Below the pieces are notes generated by a model. It was not told the origin of the DNA. It did not search any database and saw only the letters and a list, made by a program, of their open reading frames with translations. Of a DNA stretch of 64,000 nucleotides, positions 7,195 through 15,130 are shown piece after piece. Source of the DNA: Streptomyces griseorubiginosus (GTDB lineage Bacteria > Actinomycetota > Actinomycetes > Streptomycetales > Streptomycetaceae). The stretch is from assembly GCF_001514195.1 (NCBI RefSeq), contig NZ_KQ948746.1, forward strand, positions 142,239-206,238, given 5' to 3'. Both the position numbers and the translations under genes were made by a program. How positions within the stretch are numbered: position 1 is the first letter of the stretch; each line of letters starts with the position of its first letter.

Positions 7195-8448
7195 CTACGC
7201 CTTGGTGAGATCCTCGACCTCTTCCTCGGGCTCGCGACCGGGGGTGGGGAGGTTCCACTTGATGATGGCGAAGCGGAAGACCGAGTAGTAGATCGCCGCG
7301 AACACCAGGCCGATGGGGATGATCATCCAGGGCTTGGTGGCCAGGTTCCAGTTGAGCGCGTAGTCGATGAAGCCCGCCGAGAAGTTGAAGCCCGCGTGGA
7401 CCCCGAGGCCCCAGGTGACCGCCATGGACAGGGCGGTCAGCACCGCGTGGATCACGTACAGGAGCGGGGCGATGAACATGAACGAGAACTCGATCGGCTC
7501 GGTCACACCGGTCACGAAGGACGTCAGGGCGAGCGAGACCATCATGCCGGTCACGGCCTTGCGACGCTCCGGGCGAGCGGTGTGCGCGATGGCCATCGCG
7601 GCGGCGGGCAGACCGAACATCATGATCGGGAAGAAGCCGGACATGAACATTCCGGCGGTGGGGTCACCAGCCAGGAAGCGGCTGTAGTCACCGTGGACGA
7701 CCTGTCCGGCGGCGTCCTTGAAGTCGCCGAGCTGGAACCACGCCACCGTGTTCACGAACTGGTGCATGCCGATGGGGATGAGCGCGCGGTTGATCGCGCC
7801 GAACAGCGCGGCGCCGAAGGAGCCCAGGCCCGTCATCCACTCGCCGAAGTTGCTGATGCCCTCGCCGATCGGCTCCCAGACCAGCCCGAAGAAGACGCCG
7901 ACTGCGACACCGACGAAGGCCATGATGATCGGTACGAGACGACGGCCGTTGAAGAAGCCGAGCCAGTCCACCAGCTTCTTGCGGTGGTACCGCTGCCACA
8001 GGACCGCCGAGAGCAGACCCATGATGATGCCGCCGAGGACACCGGGGTTGTTGTAGGTCGCGGCTATGTCCGCACCCTTGGTGATCTTGGCCTCGGTGAC
8101 CGGGAACGACTCCAGGACCTTGCTGTAGACCAGGAAGCCCACCAGCGCGGCAAGCGCGGTCGAGCCGTCGGCCTTCTTGGCGAAGCCGATGGCCACGCCG
8201 ATGCAGAACAGCATCGGCAGGGCGCCGGTGATGGCGCCGCCCGCGTTGGCGAAGACCGACGCGACCTTGTCCCAGCCCAGGCCGTCCTTGCCGAACACGT
8301 CATCTTGGCCGAGCCGGACCATAAGCCCCGCGGCCGGCAACACGGCGATCGGCAGCTGAAGGCTTCGGCCTACCTTCTGCAGGCCCTGAAACAGGCCTGA
8401 TCCCCGCTTCTTCGCGGGCGGCGCCGTGGGCGCGGTGGCGGTGCTCAT
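7195..8448 (-). CDS. nagE2: PTS transporter EIIC subunit for N-acetylglucosamine (NagE2 type)
   Basis: A 417-aa membrane permease of the glucose/GlcNAc PTS family. It has GLQKVGRSLQLPIAVLPAAGL at the N-terminus, WLGFFNGRRLVPI mid-protein, the substrate-site TGVTEPIEFSFMF, and about ten hydrophobic segments, ending GREPEEEVEDLTKA. No EIIB domain is fused, so phosphate must come from a separate EIIB, encoded by nagF nearby. Two DasR-type operators lie immediately upstream (8465-8497). The neighbouring EIIC gene nagE1 is a clear paralogue. In S. coelicolor NagE2 is the main GlcNAc importer; the same role is inferred. Confidence 0.9.
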   Translation of the reverse strand: MSTATAPTAPPAKKRGSGLFQGLQKVGRSLQLPIAVLPAAGLMVRLGQDDVFGKDGLGWDKVASVFANAGGAITGALPMLFCIGVAIGFAKKADGSTALAALVGFLVYSKVLESFPVTEAKITKGADIAATYNNPGVLGGIIMGLLSAVLWQRYHRKKLVDWLGFFNGRRLVPIIMAFVGVAVGVFFGLVWEPIGEGISNFGEWMTGLGSFGAALFGAINRALIPIGMHQFVNTVAWFQLGDFKDAAGQVVHGDYSRFLAGDPTAGMFMSGFFPIMMFGLPAAAMAIAHTARPERRKAVTGMMVSLALTSFVTGVTEPIEFSFMFIAPLLYVIHAVLTALSMAVTWGLGVHAGFNFSAGFIDYALNWNLATKPWMIIPIGLVFAAIYYSVFRFAIIKWNLPTPGREPEEEVEDLTKA

Positions 8449-8464
8449 AACGCTTCCTCCATCG

Positions 8465-8497
8465 GGTGGTCTACACCACTCAGTGGTGTAGACCTGT
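8465..8497 (-). promoter_or_regulatory. Two DasR operators (dre) upstream of nagE2
   Basis: GGTGGTCTACACCACT (8465-8480) and AGTGGTGTAGACCTGT (8482-8497) each fit the 16-bp dre consensus ACTGGTCTAGACCACT with about two to four mismatches and are separated by one base. DasR is the GntR-family GlcNAc regulator that represses nag genes until glucosamine-6-phosphate accumulates. The sites start 17 bases before the nagE2 ATG, where they would cover the promoter or leader. Confidence 0.88.
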
Positions 8498-8548
8498 TGT
8501 ACACGATGGGGGCGTTATAAGGAACCCGTCAGTTTTGCAACCGGAGGA

Positions 8549-9853
8549 CTACACCTTGGTGACGTCCTCGACCTCCTCCTCCGGCTCCCTGCCCGGCGTC
8601 TTCAGGTCGAACCGGGTGATCGCGAAACGGAAGACCACGTAGTAGACGGCCGCGAAACACAGCCCGATCGGCACGATCGCCCACGGCTTCGTCGCCAGGT
8701 TCCAGTTGATGACGTAGTCGATCAGCCCGGCCGAGAAACTGAAGCCGTCATGCACCCCGAGCCCCCACGTCACCGCCATCGACACACCCGTCAGCACCGC
8801 GTGCACCACGTACAGCACCGGCGCGACGAACAGGAACGAGTACTCGATCGGCTCGGTGATCCCCGTCACGAAGGACGTCAGCGCGACCGACAGCATCAGC
8901 CCGCCCACCTCCTTGCGCCGCGCCGGCTTCGCACAGTGCGTGATCGCCAGCGCCGCCGCCGGCAGCGCGAACATCATGATCGGGAAGAACCCCGACAGGA
9001 ACTGCCCCGCGTGCGGATCGCCCGCCAGGAACATGTTGATGTCACCGTGCACCTCGGTGCCGTCCGGCTTCGTGTACGTCCCGAACTGGAACCAGATGGG
9101 CACGTTCAGGAACTGGTGCAGCCCGATCACCAGCAACGCCCGGTTCGCCACCCCGAACAGTCCCGACCCCCACGCCCCCGCGCCCTTCAGCCAGTCGCTG
9201 AAGTTCTCCAGACCGTCACCGATCGGCGGCCACACCCACAGACACAGCGCCGCGAACACGATCGCCACGAAAGCCATGATGATCGGCACGAGCCGGCGGC
9301 CGTTGAAGAAGCCCAGCCAGTCCACCAGCTTCGTGCGGTGGTACCGCGCCCAGAAGAACGCCGTCAGCAGCCCCATCACGATGCCGCCGAACACCCCCGG
9401 ATTCTGGTACGTGAACGCCACCACCGTCTGGTCGACCGTCGCCTGGCACCCGATGTTCGGTACCGCCTTCGCCCCGCTCGGACAGTCCTCCGGGAACTGC
9501 CGGAGCACCGTGAAGTAGACGAGGAACCCGGCCACCGCCGCCAGCGCCGTCGACCCGTCCGCCTTCTTCGCCATCCCGATGGCCACACCCACGCAGAACA
9601 GCAGCGGCAGCCCCAACTGACCGTCCAGCAGCGCCCCGCCCGCGCCCATCATCACCTTGGACACGTTCGTCCAGCCCAGGCCGTCGTCCCCGAACACGTC
9701 AGGCTGGCCCAGCCGGTTGAGGATGCCCGCGGCCGGCAGGACGGCGATGGGCAGCTGAAGCGAGCGGCCCATCTTCTGAAGCCCCTGGAACGCCGACTGC
9801 CACCGCCGGCGCGCGGGAGAGATCTCGGTCTCGGCACTCGAAGGCTGACTCAT
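8549..9853 (-). CDS. nagE1: PTS transporter EIIC subunit for N-acetylglucosamine (NagE1 type)
   Basis: A 434-aa EIIC permease starting at the ATG whose complement is at 9851-9853 (MSQPSSAETEISPARRRW); the longer frame upstream overlaps nagF and is spurious. It shares long blocks with NagE2: GLQKMGRSLQLPIAVLPAAG, WLGFFNGRRLVPIIMAFV, SFVTGITEPIEYSF and a GREPEEEVEDVTKV end. It differs in a Cys-containing insert (FPEDCPSGAKAVPNIGCQ) at about residue 125. A dre site at 9874-9889 lies between it and divergent nagF, so both can be controlled together. Confidence 0.9.
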   Translation of the reverse strand: MSQPSSAETEISPARRRWQSAFQGLQKMGRSLQLPIAVLPAAGILNRLGQPDVFGDDGLGWTNVSKVMMGAGGALLDGQLGLPLLFCVGVAIGMAKKADGSTALAAVAGFLVYFTVLRQFPEDCPSGAKAVPNIGCQATVDQTVVAFTYQNPGVFGGIVMGLLTAFFWARYHRTKLVDWLGFFNGRRLVPIIMAFVAIVFAALCLWVWPPIGDGLENFSDWLKGAGAWGSGLFGVANRALLVIGLHQFLNVPIWFQFGTYTKPDGTEVHGDINMFLAGDPHAGQFLSGFFPIMMFALPAAALAITHCAKPARRKEVGGLMLSVALTSFVTGITEPIEYSFLFVAPVLYVVHAVLTGVSMAVTWGLGVHDGFSFSAGLIDYVINWNLATKPWAIVPIGLCFAAVYYVVFRFAITRFDLKTPGREPEEEVEDVTKV

Positions 9854-9873
9854 GAGTTGGCTACCGCCTGTCA

Positions 9874-9889
9874 GGTGGTGTAGACCAGT
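9874..9889. promoter_or_regulatory. DasR operator (dre) between nagE1 and nagF
   Basis: GGTGGTGTAGACCAGT matches the dre consensus closely. It lies 21 bases before the nagE1 start and 92 bases before the divergent nagF start, a position that could control both. Confidence 0.88.
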
Positions 9890-9980
9890 CACGGACGATG
9901 GAGCTGCTGTCACGTCATCCTTCGATACGAACAGCTCAATCGCCCGTGAAGTTGGGCCAACTGCGCAGGAGGAGAACCCC

Positions 9981-10214
9981 ATGGCCACCAAGGCGGAGAA
10001 GATCGTCGCGGGACTCGGCGGCATCGACAACATCGACGAGATCGAGGGCTGCATCACACGCCTGCGCACCGAGGTCCACGACGCCTCCCTCGTCGACGAG
10101 GCCGCCCTCAAGGCCGCCGGCGCCCACGGAGTCGTCAAGATGGGCACCGCGATCCAGGTCGTCATCGGCACCGACGCCGACCCGATCGCCGCCGAGATCG
10201 AGGACATGATGTGA
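9981..10214 (+). CDS. nagF: PTS EIIB subunit (NagF)
   Basis: A 77-aa soluble EIIB that takes phosphate from the general PTS proteins and passes it to GlcNAc during transport through NagE1/NagE2. The start MATKAEKIVAGLGG at ATG 9981 has AGGAGG upstream. The phospho-acceptor cysteine is in IDEIEGCITRLRTEV (about residue 28), the standard EIIB(Glc-family) motif. The gene is divergent from nagE1 and 61 bases before rph. A separate EIIB with EIIC-only permeases is the Streptomyces arrangement. Confidence 0.92.
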   Translation: MATKAEKIVAGLGGIDNIDEIEGCITRLRTEVHDASLVDEAALKAAGAHGVVKMGTAIQVVIGTDADPIAAEIEDMM

Positions 10215-10275
10215 GCGACCGCGGAGTGGGCTGAGCGCGCCGAACCCTCACCCGCGAGGCCGATAGGCTCGGCCC

Positions 10276-11013
10276 ATGTCTCGAATCGACGGCCGCACGC
10301 CCGAACAACTCCGCCCGGTCACCATCGAACGCGGCTGGAGCAAGCACGCCGAGGGCTCCGTCCTCGTCTCCTTCGGTGACACCAAGGTCTTCTGCACCGC
10401 CTCCGTCACCGAAGGCGTCCCCCGCTGGCGCAAGGGCAGCGGCGAGGGCTGGGTGACCGCCGAGTACTCCATGCTGCCCCGCGCCACCAACACCCGCGGC
10501 GACCGCGAATCCGTCCGCGGCAAGATCGGCGGCCGCACGCACGAGATCAGCCGCCTCATCGGCCGCTCCCTGCGCGCGGTCATCGACTACAAGGCGCTCG
10601 GCGAGAACACCATCGTCCTGGACTGCGACGTCCTCCAGGCCGACGGCGGCACCCGCACGGCGGCCATCACCGGCGCCTACGTCGCCCTCGCCGACGCAGT
10701 CGCCTGGGCCCAGGGCAAGAAGCTCGTCAAGCCCGGCCGCAAGCCCCTGACCGGAACCGTCAGCGCCGTCTCCGTCGGCATCGTCGGCGGAGTGCCCCTC
10801 CTCGACCTGCGCTACGAGGAGGACGTGCGCGCCGACACCGACATGAACGTCGTCTGCACCGGCGACGGCCGCTTCGTCGAGGTCCAGGGCACCGCCGAGG
10901 CCGAGCCCTTCGCCCGCGAGGAGCTCAACTCCCTCCTCGACCTCGCCGTCCTGGGCTGCACGGAACTCGCCGCCCTCCAGACCAAGGCGCTCGACACCGT
11001 GCTCGAAAGGTAA
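10276..11013 (+). CDS. rph: Ribonuclease PH
   Basis: A 245-aa phosphorolytic 3'-5' exoribonuclease that trims tRNA 3' ends. Family marks are MSRIDGRTPEQLRPVTIERGW, EYSMLPRATNTRGDRESVRGKIGGRTHEISRLIGRSLR-type sequence around residues 58-97, and the phosphate-site GGTRTAAITGAYVAL. Length is typical. It is followed after a hairpin-rich gap by a small lipoprotein gene and rdgB; rph-rdgB linkage is common across Actinobacteria. Confidence 0.97.
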   Translation: MSRIDGRTPEQLRPVTIERGWSKHAEGSVLVSFGDTKVFCTASVTEGVPRWRKGSGEGWVTAEYSMLPRATNTRGDRESVRGKIGGRTHEISRLIGRSLRAVIDYKALGENTIVLDCDVLQADGGTRTAAITGAYVALADAVAWAQGKKLVKPGRKPLTGTVSAVSVGIVGGVPLLDLRYEEDVRADTDMNVVCTGDGRFVEVQGTAEAEPFAREELNSLLDLAVLGCTELAALQTKALDTVLER

Positions 11014-11032
11014 AGGGAACGCCAAGAACGGT

Positions 11033-11108
11033 GGCCGGTCCGGGCAACCCGACCGGCCGTACCGGCGTCTTCACCGGTACGGGCGCCCGCTGTGCACAAC
11101 GGGCGCCC
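11033..11108 (+). terminator. Three consecutive hairpins after rph
   Basis: GGCCGGTC/GACCGGCC (11033-11058), GTACCGG/CCGGTAC (11059-11080) and GGGCGCCCG/CGGGCGCCC (11081-11108) follow each other without gaps. They may terminate rph transcription; no T tract is visible. Confidence 0.55.
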
Positions 11109-11159
11109 GGCCAGACAACGGGGGGCCTCCTGAGGCCTGACCAAAGGAGGAACAGCACC

Positions 11160-11564
11160 ATGGCCGCGAGCCCACGCCGCCGAAGTCGCCGTCTCGCCAT
11201 CGCCGCCGCGGTGGCCGCCGCCGGACTCACCCTCGGCCTCACCACCGGCTGCGACGCCGTCAGCAAGGCACTGGACTGCGTCCAGACCGCCGAGGCCGTC
11301 GCCGACAGCGTCACCGACCTCCAGCAGGCCGTGGAGAACGCCTCCAACGACCCCACCCAGATCGACGAGGCCCTCGCCTCCATCGACCAGAACCTCGACG
11401 AGATCGGCGACAAGACCGACAACGCCGACGTCAACAAGGCGGTCGACCACCTCAACACGGCTGTCTCCAACGTCCGTACGGCCGTCAAGAACGGCGACCA
11501 GACCCCCGACCTCAGCCCGATCACGGATGCGGCCGGCGAACTGACCAAGGTCTGCACGCCGTAA
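11160..11564 (+). CDS. Small secreted lipoprotein of unknown function
   Basis: A 134-aa protein starting at ATG 11160 with AAAGGAGG 10 bases upstream. After a basic N-terminus (MAASPRRRSRRLAIAAA) and a hydrophobic stretch it has a lipobox LTTGC (Cys at about residue 31), so the mature protein should be lipid-anchored outside the membrane. The rest is rich in Asp, Asn and Ala and probably helical (DSVTDLQQAVENASNDP, VDHLNTAVSNVRTAV). I do not recognise a domain. It lies between rph and rdgB, 11 bases before the latter. Confidence 0.85.
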   Translation: MAASPRRRSRRLAIAAAVAAAGLTLGLTTGCDAVSKALDCVQTAEAVADSVTDLQQAVENASNDPTQIDEALASIDQNLDEIGDKTDNADVNKAVDHLNTAVSNVRTAVKNGDQTPDLSPITDAAGELTKVCTP

Positions 11565-11575
11565 TACTGGGGGGC

Positions 11576-12178
11576 ATGACCCGCCTGATCCTCGCCACCC
11601 GCAACGCCGGGAAAATCACCGAGCTCCACGCGATCCTCGCCGACGCAGGCCTGCCCTTCGACCTCGTCGGCGCGGACGCGTACCCCGAGATCCCGGACGT
11701 CAAGGAAACCGGCGTCACCTTCGCCGAGAACGCCCTGCTCAAGGCCCACGCGTTGGCCCAGGCGACCGGCCTGCCCGCCGTGGCCGACGACTCCGGCCTC
11801 TGCGTCGACGTCCTGAACGGCGCCCCCGGCATCTTCTCGGCCCGCTGGTCGGGCCGGCACGGAGACGACAAGGCCAACCTGGACCTCCTCCTGGCCCAGC
11901 TCTCCGACATCGCCGACGAACACCGGGCCGCCCACTTCGCCTGCGCGGCGGCACTCGCGCTGCCGGACGGCACGGAGAGGGTGGTCGAGGGCCAACTCCG
12001 AGGCACCCTCCGCCACACTCCCGTGGGCACGAACGGCTTCGGCTACGACCCGATCCTCCAGCCGGAGGGCGAGACGAGGACGTGCGCCGAGTTGTCGGCC
12101 GAGGAGAAGAACGCGATCAGCCACCGGGGGCAGGCGTTTCGGGCGTTGGTGCCGGTGGTGCGGGAGTTGTTGGGCTGA
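11576..12178 (+). CDS. rdgB: RdgB/HAM1 non-canonical purine NTP pyrophosphatase
   Basis: A 200-aa enzyme that hydrolyses (d)ITP and XTP to the monophosphates, keeping deaminated purines out of DNA and RNA. Motifs include the start RLILATRNAGKITELHAIL, the catalytic VADDSGLCVDVLNGAPG, ARWSGRHGDDKAN, GTNGFGYDPI, and ISHRGQAF near the end. The start is ATG 11576, directly after the lipoprotein gene, so the two are probably co-transcribed. Confidence 0.97.
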   Translation: MTRLILATRNAGKITELHAILADAGLPFDLVGADAYPEIPDVKETGVTFAENALLKAHALAQATGLPAVADDSGLCVDVLNGAPGIFSARWSGRHGDDKANLDLLLAQLSDIADEHRAAHFACAAALALPDGTERVVEGQLRGTLRHTPVGTNGFGYDPILQPEGETRTCAELSAEEKNAISHRGQAFRALVPVVRELLG

Positions 12179-12190
12179 CGGATGCACGAA

Positions 12191-12228
12191 AACGACCTGC
12201 GGATCGAAGCTTCGATTCGCAGGCCGTT
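12191..12228. terminator. Long palindrome between rdgB and tRNA-Leu
   Basis: AACGACCTGCGGATCGAAG (12191-12209) is followed at once by its near-perfect reverse complement CTTCGATTCGCAGGCCGTT (12210-12228). The structure ends just past the 3' end of the convergent tRNA gene and after rdgB, fitting a bidirectional terminator. Confidence 0.75.
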
Positions 12229-12232
12229 GGTG

Positions 12233-12316
12233 TGCGGCGGAAGGGATTCGAACCCTCAAGCCCGATCAAGGGCCACAGATCCTAAGTCTGCTGCGTCGCC
12301 ATTGCGCCACCGCCGC
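12233..12316 (-). tRNA. tRNA-Leu (anticodon TAG)
   Basis: The minus strand reads GCGGCGGTGGCGCAATGGCG at the 5' end, with GGTTCGAATCC as the T-loop and CCGCCGC closing a 7-bp acceptor stem. The anticodon loop is CTTAGGA, giving anticodon TAG for CUA and other CUN codons. A long variable arm (GGCCCTTGATCGGGCTT) confirms a class II tRNA. The discriminator is A and no CCA is encoded. The upstream HNH gene ends on the first tRNA base, so both may share a transcript. Confidence 0.95.
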
Positions 12317-12990
12317 TAGCCGCCTGCCATGCTACCGGGAGTCGATCGCGCCCTGTTGCCTCCCCTGCACCATGTGCTGGTGATCGCGTGACAGTTGGGA
12401 CACAGCAGCCGCAAGTTCTCGCGCCGGTCGTCGCTCCAGTCGCCGTTGATGTGATCGACCTCCAGCGTCATCGGCTTGCCGAGCCATTCGGAGCCGGTCC
12501 CGCACCGAGCGCACTCGTCGGGCACGCCGATTTCCACAAGCGCGCGGCGCAGGCGCTTGGTGGTTGTCCGGCGAGTGCCGCTGTGCTGGACCAATACCTC
12601 ATCCGGGCTCTTGGCGTTCGCTGACCGTTTGCCTCGTCGGTGGGCTTGCCCCAGGAAGTGCGAGGTCGCGATCTCGTGCTCGGCGATCCACCGGCGTACC
12701 TGATTGCGTTGACTGCCGTTCCCCGGGCGATCCAGACGGCGCAGCACATCCGCGAGGGAGGTCGATTCGGCGACTGCTGCTCGCAGTTCGCCCTCGGTGG
12801 GGCGAGGCAGCCTCCCGCAGGGGCGAAAGTGCGAGATGTCGATACCGAAGTGAGCGAAGCGCCTTACGAGGTAGCGACGGAGGCAGCCGTAGGGTTCGGT
12901 GCCGAAGAAGGCGATGACCTCGTCGATGTCGGAACATCGCACAGCGGCTTCGGCCAGCCTTTCCGGGGTGTACTGCACGCCACTGCTCAT
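12316..12990 (-). CDS. HNH endonuclease family protein, copy 2
   Basis: A 224-aa protein starting at MSSGVQYTPERLAEA (complement 12988-12990). The N-terminal part carries two helix-turn-helix-like repeats ending in SHF (GIDISHF, EIATSHF). The C-terminal HNH domain has CARCG, LEVDHINGDWSDDRREN and LLCPNCHAIT, with two zinc-type Cys pairs. It overlaps the upstream paralogue by 4 bases (translational coupling), and its TAG stop overlaps the first base of tRNA-Leu. The layout suggests a homing-type or mobile-element origin, but the target is unknown. Confidence 0.85.
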   Translation of the reverse strand: MSSGVQYTPERLAEAAVRCSDIDEVIAFFGTEPYGCLRRYLVRRFAHFGIDISHFRPCGRLPRPTEGELRAAVAESTSLADVLRRLDRPGNGSQRNQVRRWIAEHEIATSHFLGQAHRRGKRSANAKSPDEVLVQHSGTRRTTTKRLRRALVEIGVPDECARCGTGSEWLGKPMTLEVDHINGDWSDDRRENLRLLCPNCHAITSTWCRGGNRARSTPGSMAGG

Positions 12991-13637
12991 GAGGCACGCG
13001 CCTTCCCACGCCCGCGGTAACTGTCCGTCGTCGAGTGGCAGTTGGGGCACAGCAGCCGCAGGTTCTCGATCTGGTTGTTCCGCCAGTTGCCGTCGATGTG
13101 GTCGACCTCCAGCGGCAGCGGTTCGCCGAGCCACACCGACTCGATCCCGCACAGGCCGCAGCGCTCCTCTGCACCCAGCTCGCGCATCGCACGCTTGAGA
13201 CGGCTGCTCGGTACGCGTGTGACATGGGCCGAGGTCTCCTCGACAAGAATCTCTTCGGCCGTCCGACGGCGCTGGTTGTACCGCTGCCGCTCCGTACGGC
13301 GCACAGGCGTGAAGTGCGAGGTGTCGAGGCCGTACGCTTTGATGCGCCTCGAGATATTCGTGTGGTGCCCGCCGACCGGGTCAAGCCCCAGTTGCCGCAG
13401 GACCTCGTAGACGCTTGATGACCGAGCGACCACGGGCTCAAGGATCTCCCGCGTCCACTTGACCCCTTCCCGCTCGAAGTGCGAGACATCCACCCCGAGC
13501 TTCTTCATCCGCTCGTGGACGTACCGCCGTTTCCAGCCCTTCGGATCCACCCCCAACCTCACACACGCCTCCGTCAACGTCCGAGCCCCCCGAGCCGCCT
13601 CCTCCAGCCGCTCCTTGGTGTACGCACTCGCCCCCAC
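12987..13637 (-). CDS. HNH endonuclease family protein, copy 1
   Basis: A 216-aa paralogue of the next gene. It has the same plan: repeated short modules ending in SHF (GVDVSHF, GLDTSHF), a basic linker, then CGLCGIESVWLGEPLPLEVD and HIDGNWRNNQIENLRLLCPNCH, a full HNH motif. The modules before the nuclease look like repeated DNA-binding helices (YTKERLEEAARGARTLTEAC). Codon use looks normal for the chromosome. The gene overlaps its downstream copy by 4 bases. Such genes are common in Streptomyces without known function. Confidence 0.85.
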   Translation of the reverse strand: MGASAYTKERLEEAARGARTLTEACVRLGVDPKGWKRRYVHERMKKLGVDVSHFEREGVKWTREILEPVVARSSSVYEVLRQLGLDPVGGHHTNISRRIKAYGLDTSHFTPVRRTERQRYNQRRRTAEEILVEETSAHVTRVPSSRLKRAMRELGAEERCGLCGIESVWLGEPLPLEVDHIDGNWRNNQIENLRLLCPNCHSTTDSYRGRGKARAS

Positions 13638-13722
13638 CGGACCCCCTCCGTTCCGACCCCACGTTCGTGGCCCGTACGGAGTAACGAACCGCTTATCGGA
13701 CAGTCACGCCCGAAACGTAAAG

Positions 13723-13753
13723 CGGCCCGCACCAGGCAAACCGGTGCGGGCCG
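13723..13753 (-). terminator. Terminator of bcp
   Basis: CGGCCCGCACC (13723-13733) pairs with GGTGCGGGCCG (13743-13753) around a 9-base loop. On the minus strand the stem is followed by CTTTACGTTT, so it suits the bcp transcript. Confidence 0.8.
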
Positions 13754-13770
13754 TTCGGTGAGGGAACCGG

Positions 13771-14238
13771 TCAGATGCCCAGGTCCTTGATGATCTTTGC
13801 CACGTGGCCCGTCGCGCGGACGTTGTACAGGGCCCGTTCGACCTTGCCCTCCTCGTCCACGATCACCGTGGAGCGGATGACGCCCATGTACGTCTTGCCG
13901 TAGTTCTTCTTCTCGCCGTACGCGCCGTAGGCCTCCGTCACGGACTTCTCCGGGTCCGCGAGGAGGGTGACCTTGAGGGACTCCTTGTCGCGGAACTTCG
14001 CCAGCTTCTCCGGGCTGTCCGGAGAGATGCCGATGACGTCGTAGCCCGCGCCGGCCAGCACCTCCAGGTTGTCCGTGAAGTCGCAGGCCTGCTTCGTGCA
14101 GCCGGGGGTCAGGGCGGCCGGGTAGAAGTAGACGATGACCTTGCGGCCCTTGTGGGCGGAGAGGGACACGTCGTTGCCGTCGGCGTCGGGCAGGGTGAAG
14201 GCGGGGGCCACGTCCCCGGGCTGGAGTCGCTCGCTCAT
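13771..14238 (-). CDS. bcp: Thioredoxin-dependent thiol peroxidase (Bcp/PrxQ)
   Basis: A 155-aa peroxiredoxin starting MSERLQPGDVAPAFTLPD (complement 14236-14238). The active site is YPAALTPGCTKQACDF, with peroxidatic Cys46 and a resolving Cys five residues later, the atypical 2-Cys PrxQ arrangement; position 43, two residues before, is Thr as usual. It reduces hydroperoxides using thioredoxin. The longer open frame upstream runs over the divergent DUF3618 gene and is not used. Confidence 0.95.
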   Translation of the reverse strand: MSERLQPGDVAPAFTLPDADGNDVSLSAHKGRKVIVYFYPAALTPGCTKQACDFTDNLEVLAGAGYDVIGISPDSPEKLAKFRDKESLKVTLLADPEKSVTEAYGAYGEKKNYGKTYMGVIRSTVIVDEEGKVERALYNVRATGHVAKIIKDLGI

Positions 14239-14332
14239 TGGGTCAGCGTAACCGGGGGTCCTGACAGTGCGGCCGCGCCGGGAACTGACAGACTGTCCAG
14301 GACACGTACGAAGCGACTTCGGAGGGCCTGCC

Positions 14333-14662
14333 GTGGCGGACACGTCGGACATCAGAACCCCGGCGCAGATCGAGGCGGACATCAAGCGCCGCCGCGAGGT
14401 GCTGGCCGAGACCCTCGACGAGATCGGGGTGCGGGTGCACCCGAAGACGATCGTCGGGGACGCCAAGGCCAAGGTGGTCTCCAACATCGACCACACGCTC
14501 GGACGGGCCTACGTCTCCGTCAACAAGGCCGTCACCGAGGTGAAGGCCCAGTTCGTGGACGAGGAGGGCTCGCCCCGCCTCGAACGCGTCGTGCCCGTCG
14601 CCCTCGTCGCCGTGGGACTCGTGGGGCTCCTCGCCCTCGGTGCCCGGCGCCGCAAGGGCTGA
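14333..14662 (+). CDS. DUF3618 membrane protein
   Basis: A 109-aa protein starting at GTG 14333 (VADTSDIRTPAQIEADI) with GGAGGG about 7 bases upstream. The N-terminal half has the DUF3618 pattern of paired acidic and basic residues (IEADIKRRREVLAETLDEI), and one membrane helix (VPVALVAVGLVGLLALGA) is followed by RRRKG, placing the C-terminus inside. It is divergent from bcp and 39 bases before a GroES-like gene. Function unknown. Confidence 0.85.
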   Translation: MADTSDIRTPAQIEADIKRRREVLAETLDEIGVRVHPKTIVGDAKAKVVSNIDHTLGRAYVSVNKAVTEVKAQFVDEEGSPRLERVVPVALVAVGLVGLLALGARRRKG

Positions 14663-14701
14663 CCCGGCCGCGTACCCGGGCGCCGGAGACAGGTAGGTTC
14701 A

Positions 14702-15058
14702 GTGGCTGTGAGCGCCAAGAGAAACGACACCCCGCACGACAAGCTGCCCATCCGCATGCTGCACGACCGCGTGCTCGTGCGGCAGGAGAACGGTGAGGGC
14801 GAGCGACGGTCGGGCGGCGGCATCCTCATCCCGGCCACCGCGGCCGTCGGGCGACGCCTGGCCTGGGCCGAGGTCGTCGCCGTGGGGCAGAACGTACGGA
14901 CGGTGGAGCCGGGCGACCGAGTGCTCTACGACCCCGAGGACCGCGCCGAGGTCGAGGTCCGGGGCGTCGGGTACGTCCTCATGCGGGAGCGCGACCTGCA
15001 CGCCGTGGCAGCCGACCGGTTCGAGGGGTCCGAGGACTCGACCGGCCTGTACCTGTAA
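14702..15058 (+). CDS. GroES-like co-chaperone family protein
   Basis: A 118-aa protein with the GroES fold signature: KLPIRMLHDRVLVRQENGE, SGGGILIPATAAVGRRLAWAEVV and VEPGDRVLYDPEDRAEVEV. It is longer than true GroES (about 100 aa) with extra residues at both ends, and no groEL is adjacent, so it is a GroES-like paralogue rather than the main co-chaperonin. GTG 14702 is used; GTG 14708 is an alternative. A strong terminator follows at 15064. Confidence 0.85.
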   Translation: MAVSAKRNDTPHDKLPIRMLHDRVLVRQENGEGERRSGGGILIPATAAVGRRLAWAEVVAVGQNVRTVEPGDRVLYDPEDRAEVEVRGVGYVLMRERDLHAVAADRFEGSEDSTGLYL

Positions 15059-15063
15059 TACGA

Positions 15064-15107
15064 CGGCGAAAGGGGCCGGTGACCATCGTCACCGGCCCCT
15101 TTCGCCG
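15064..15107 (+). terminator. Strong terminator after the GroES-like gene
   Basis: CGGCGAAAGGGGCCGGTGAC (15064-15083) and its perfect complement at 15088-15107 form a 20-bp stem with a CATC loop, followed by TTTCCTT. Confidence 0.9.
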
Positions 15108-15130
15108 TTTCCTTGCTACCTTCGAAGGAG

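Noticed and set aside
12388..13418. Plus-strand open frames over the two HNH genes
   Set aside because: Low-complexity translations without motifs; the minus strand carries two full HNH domains.
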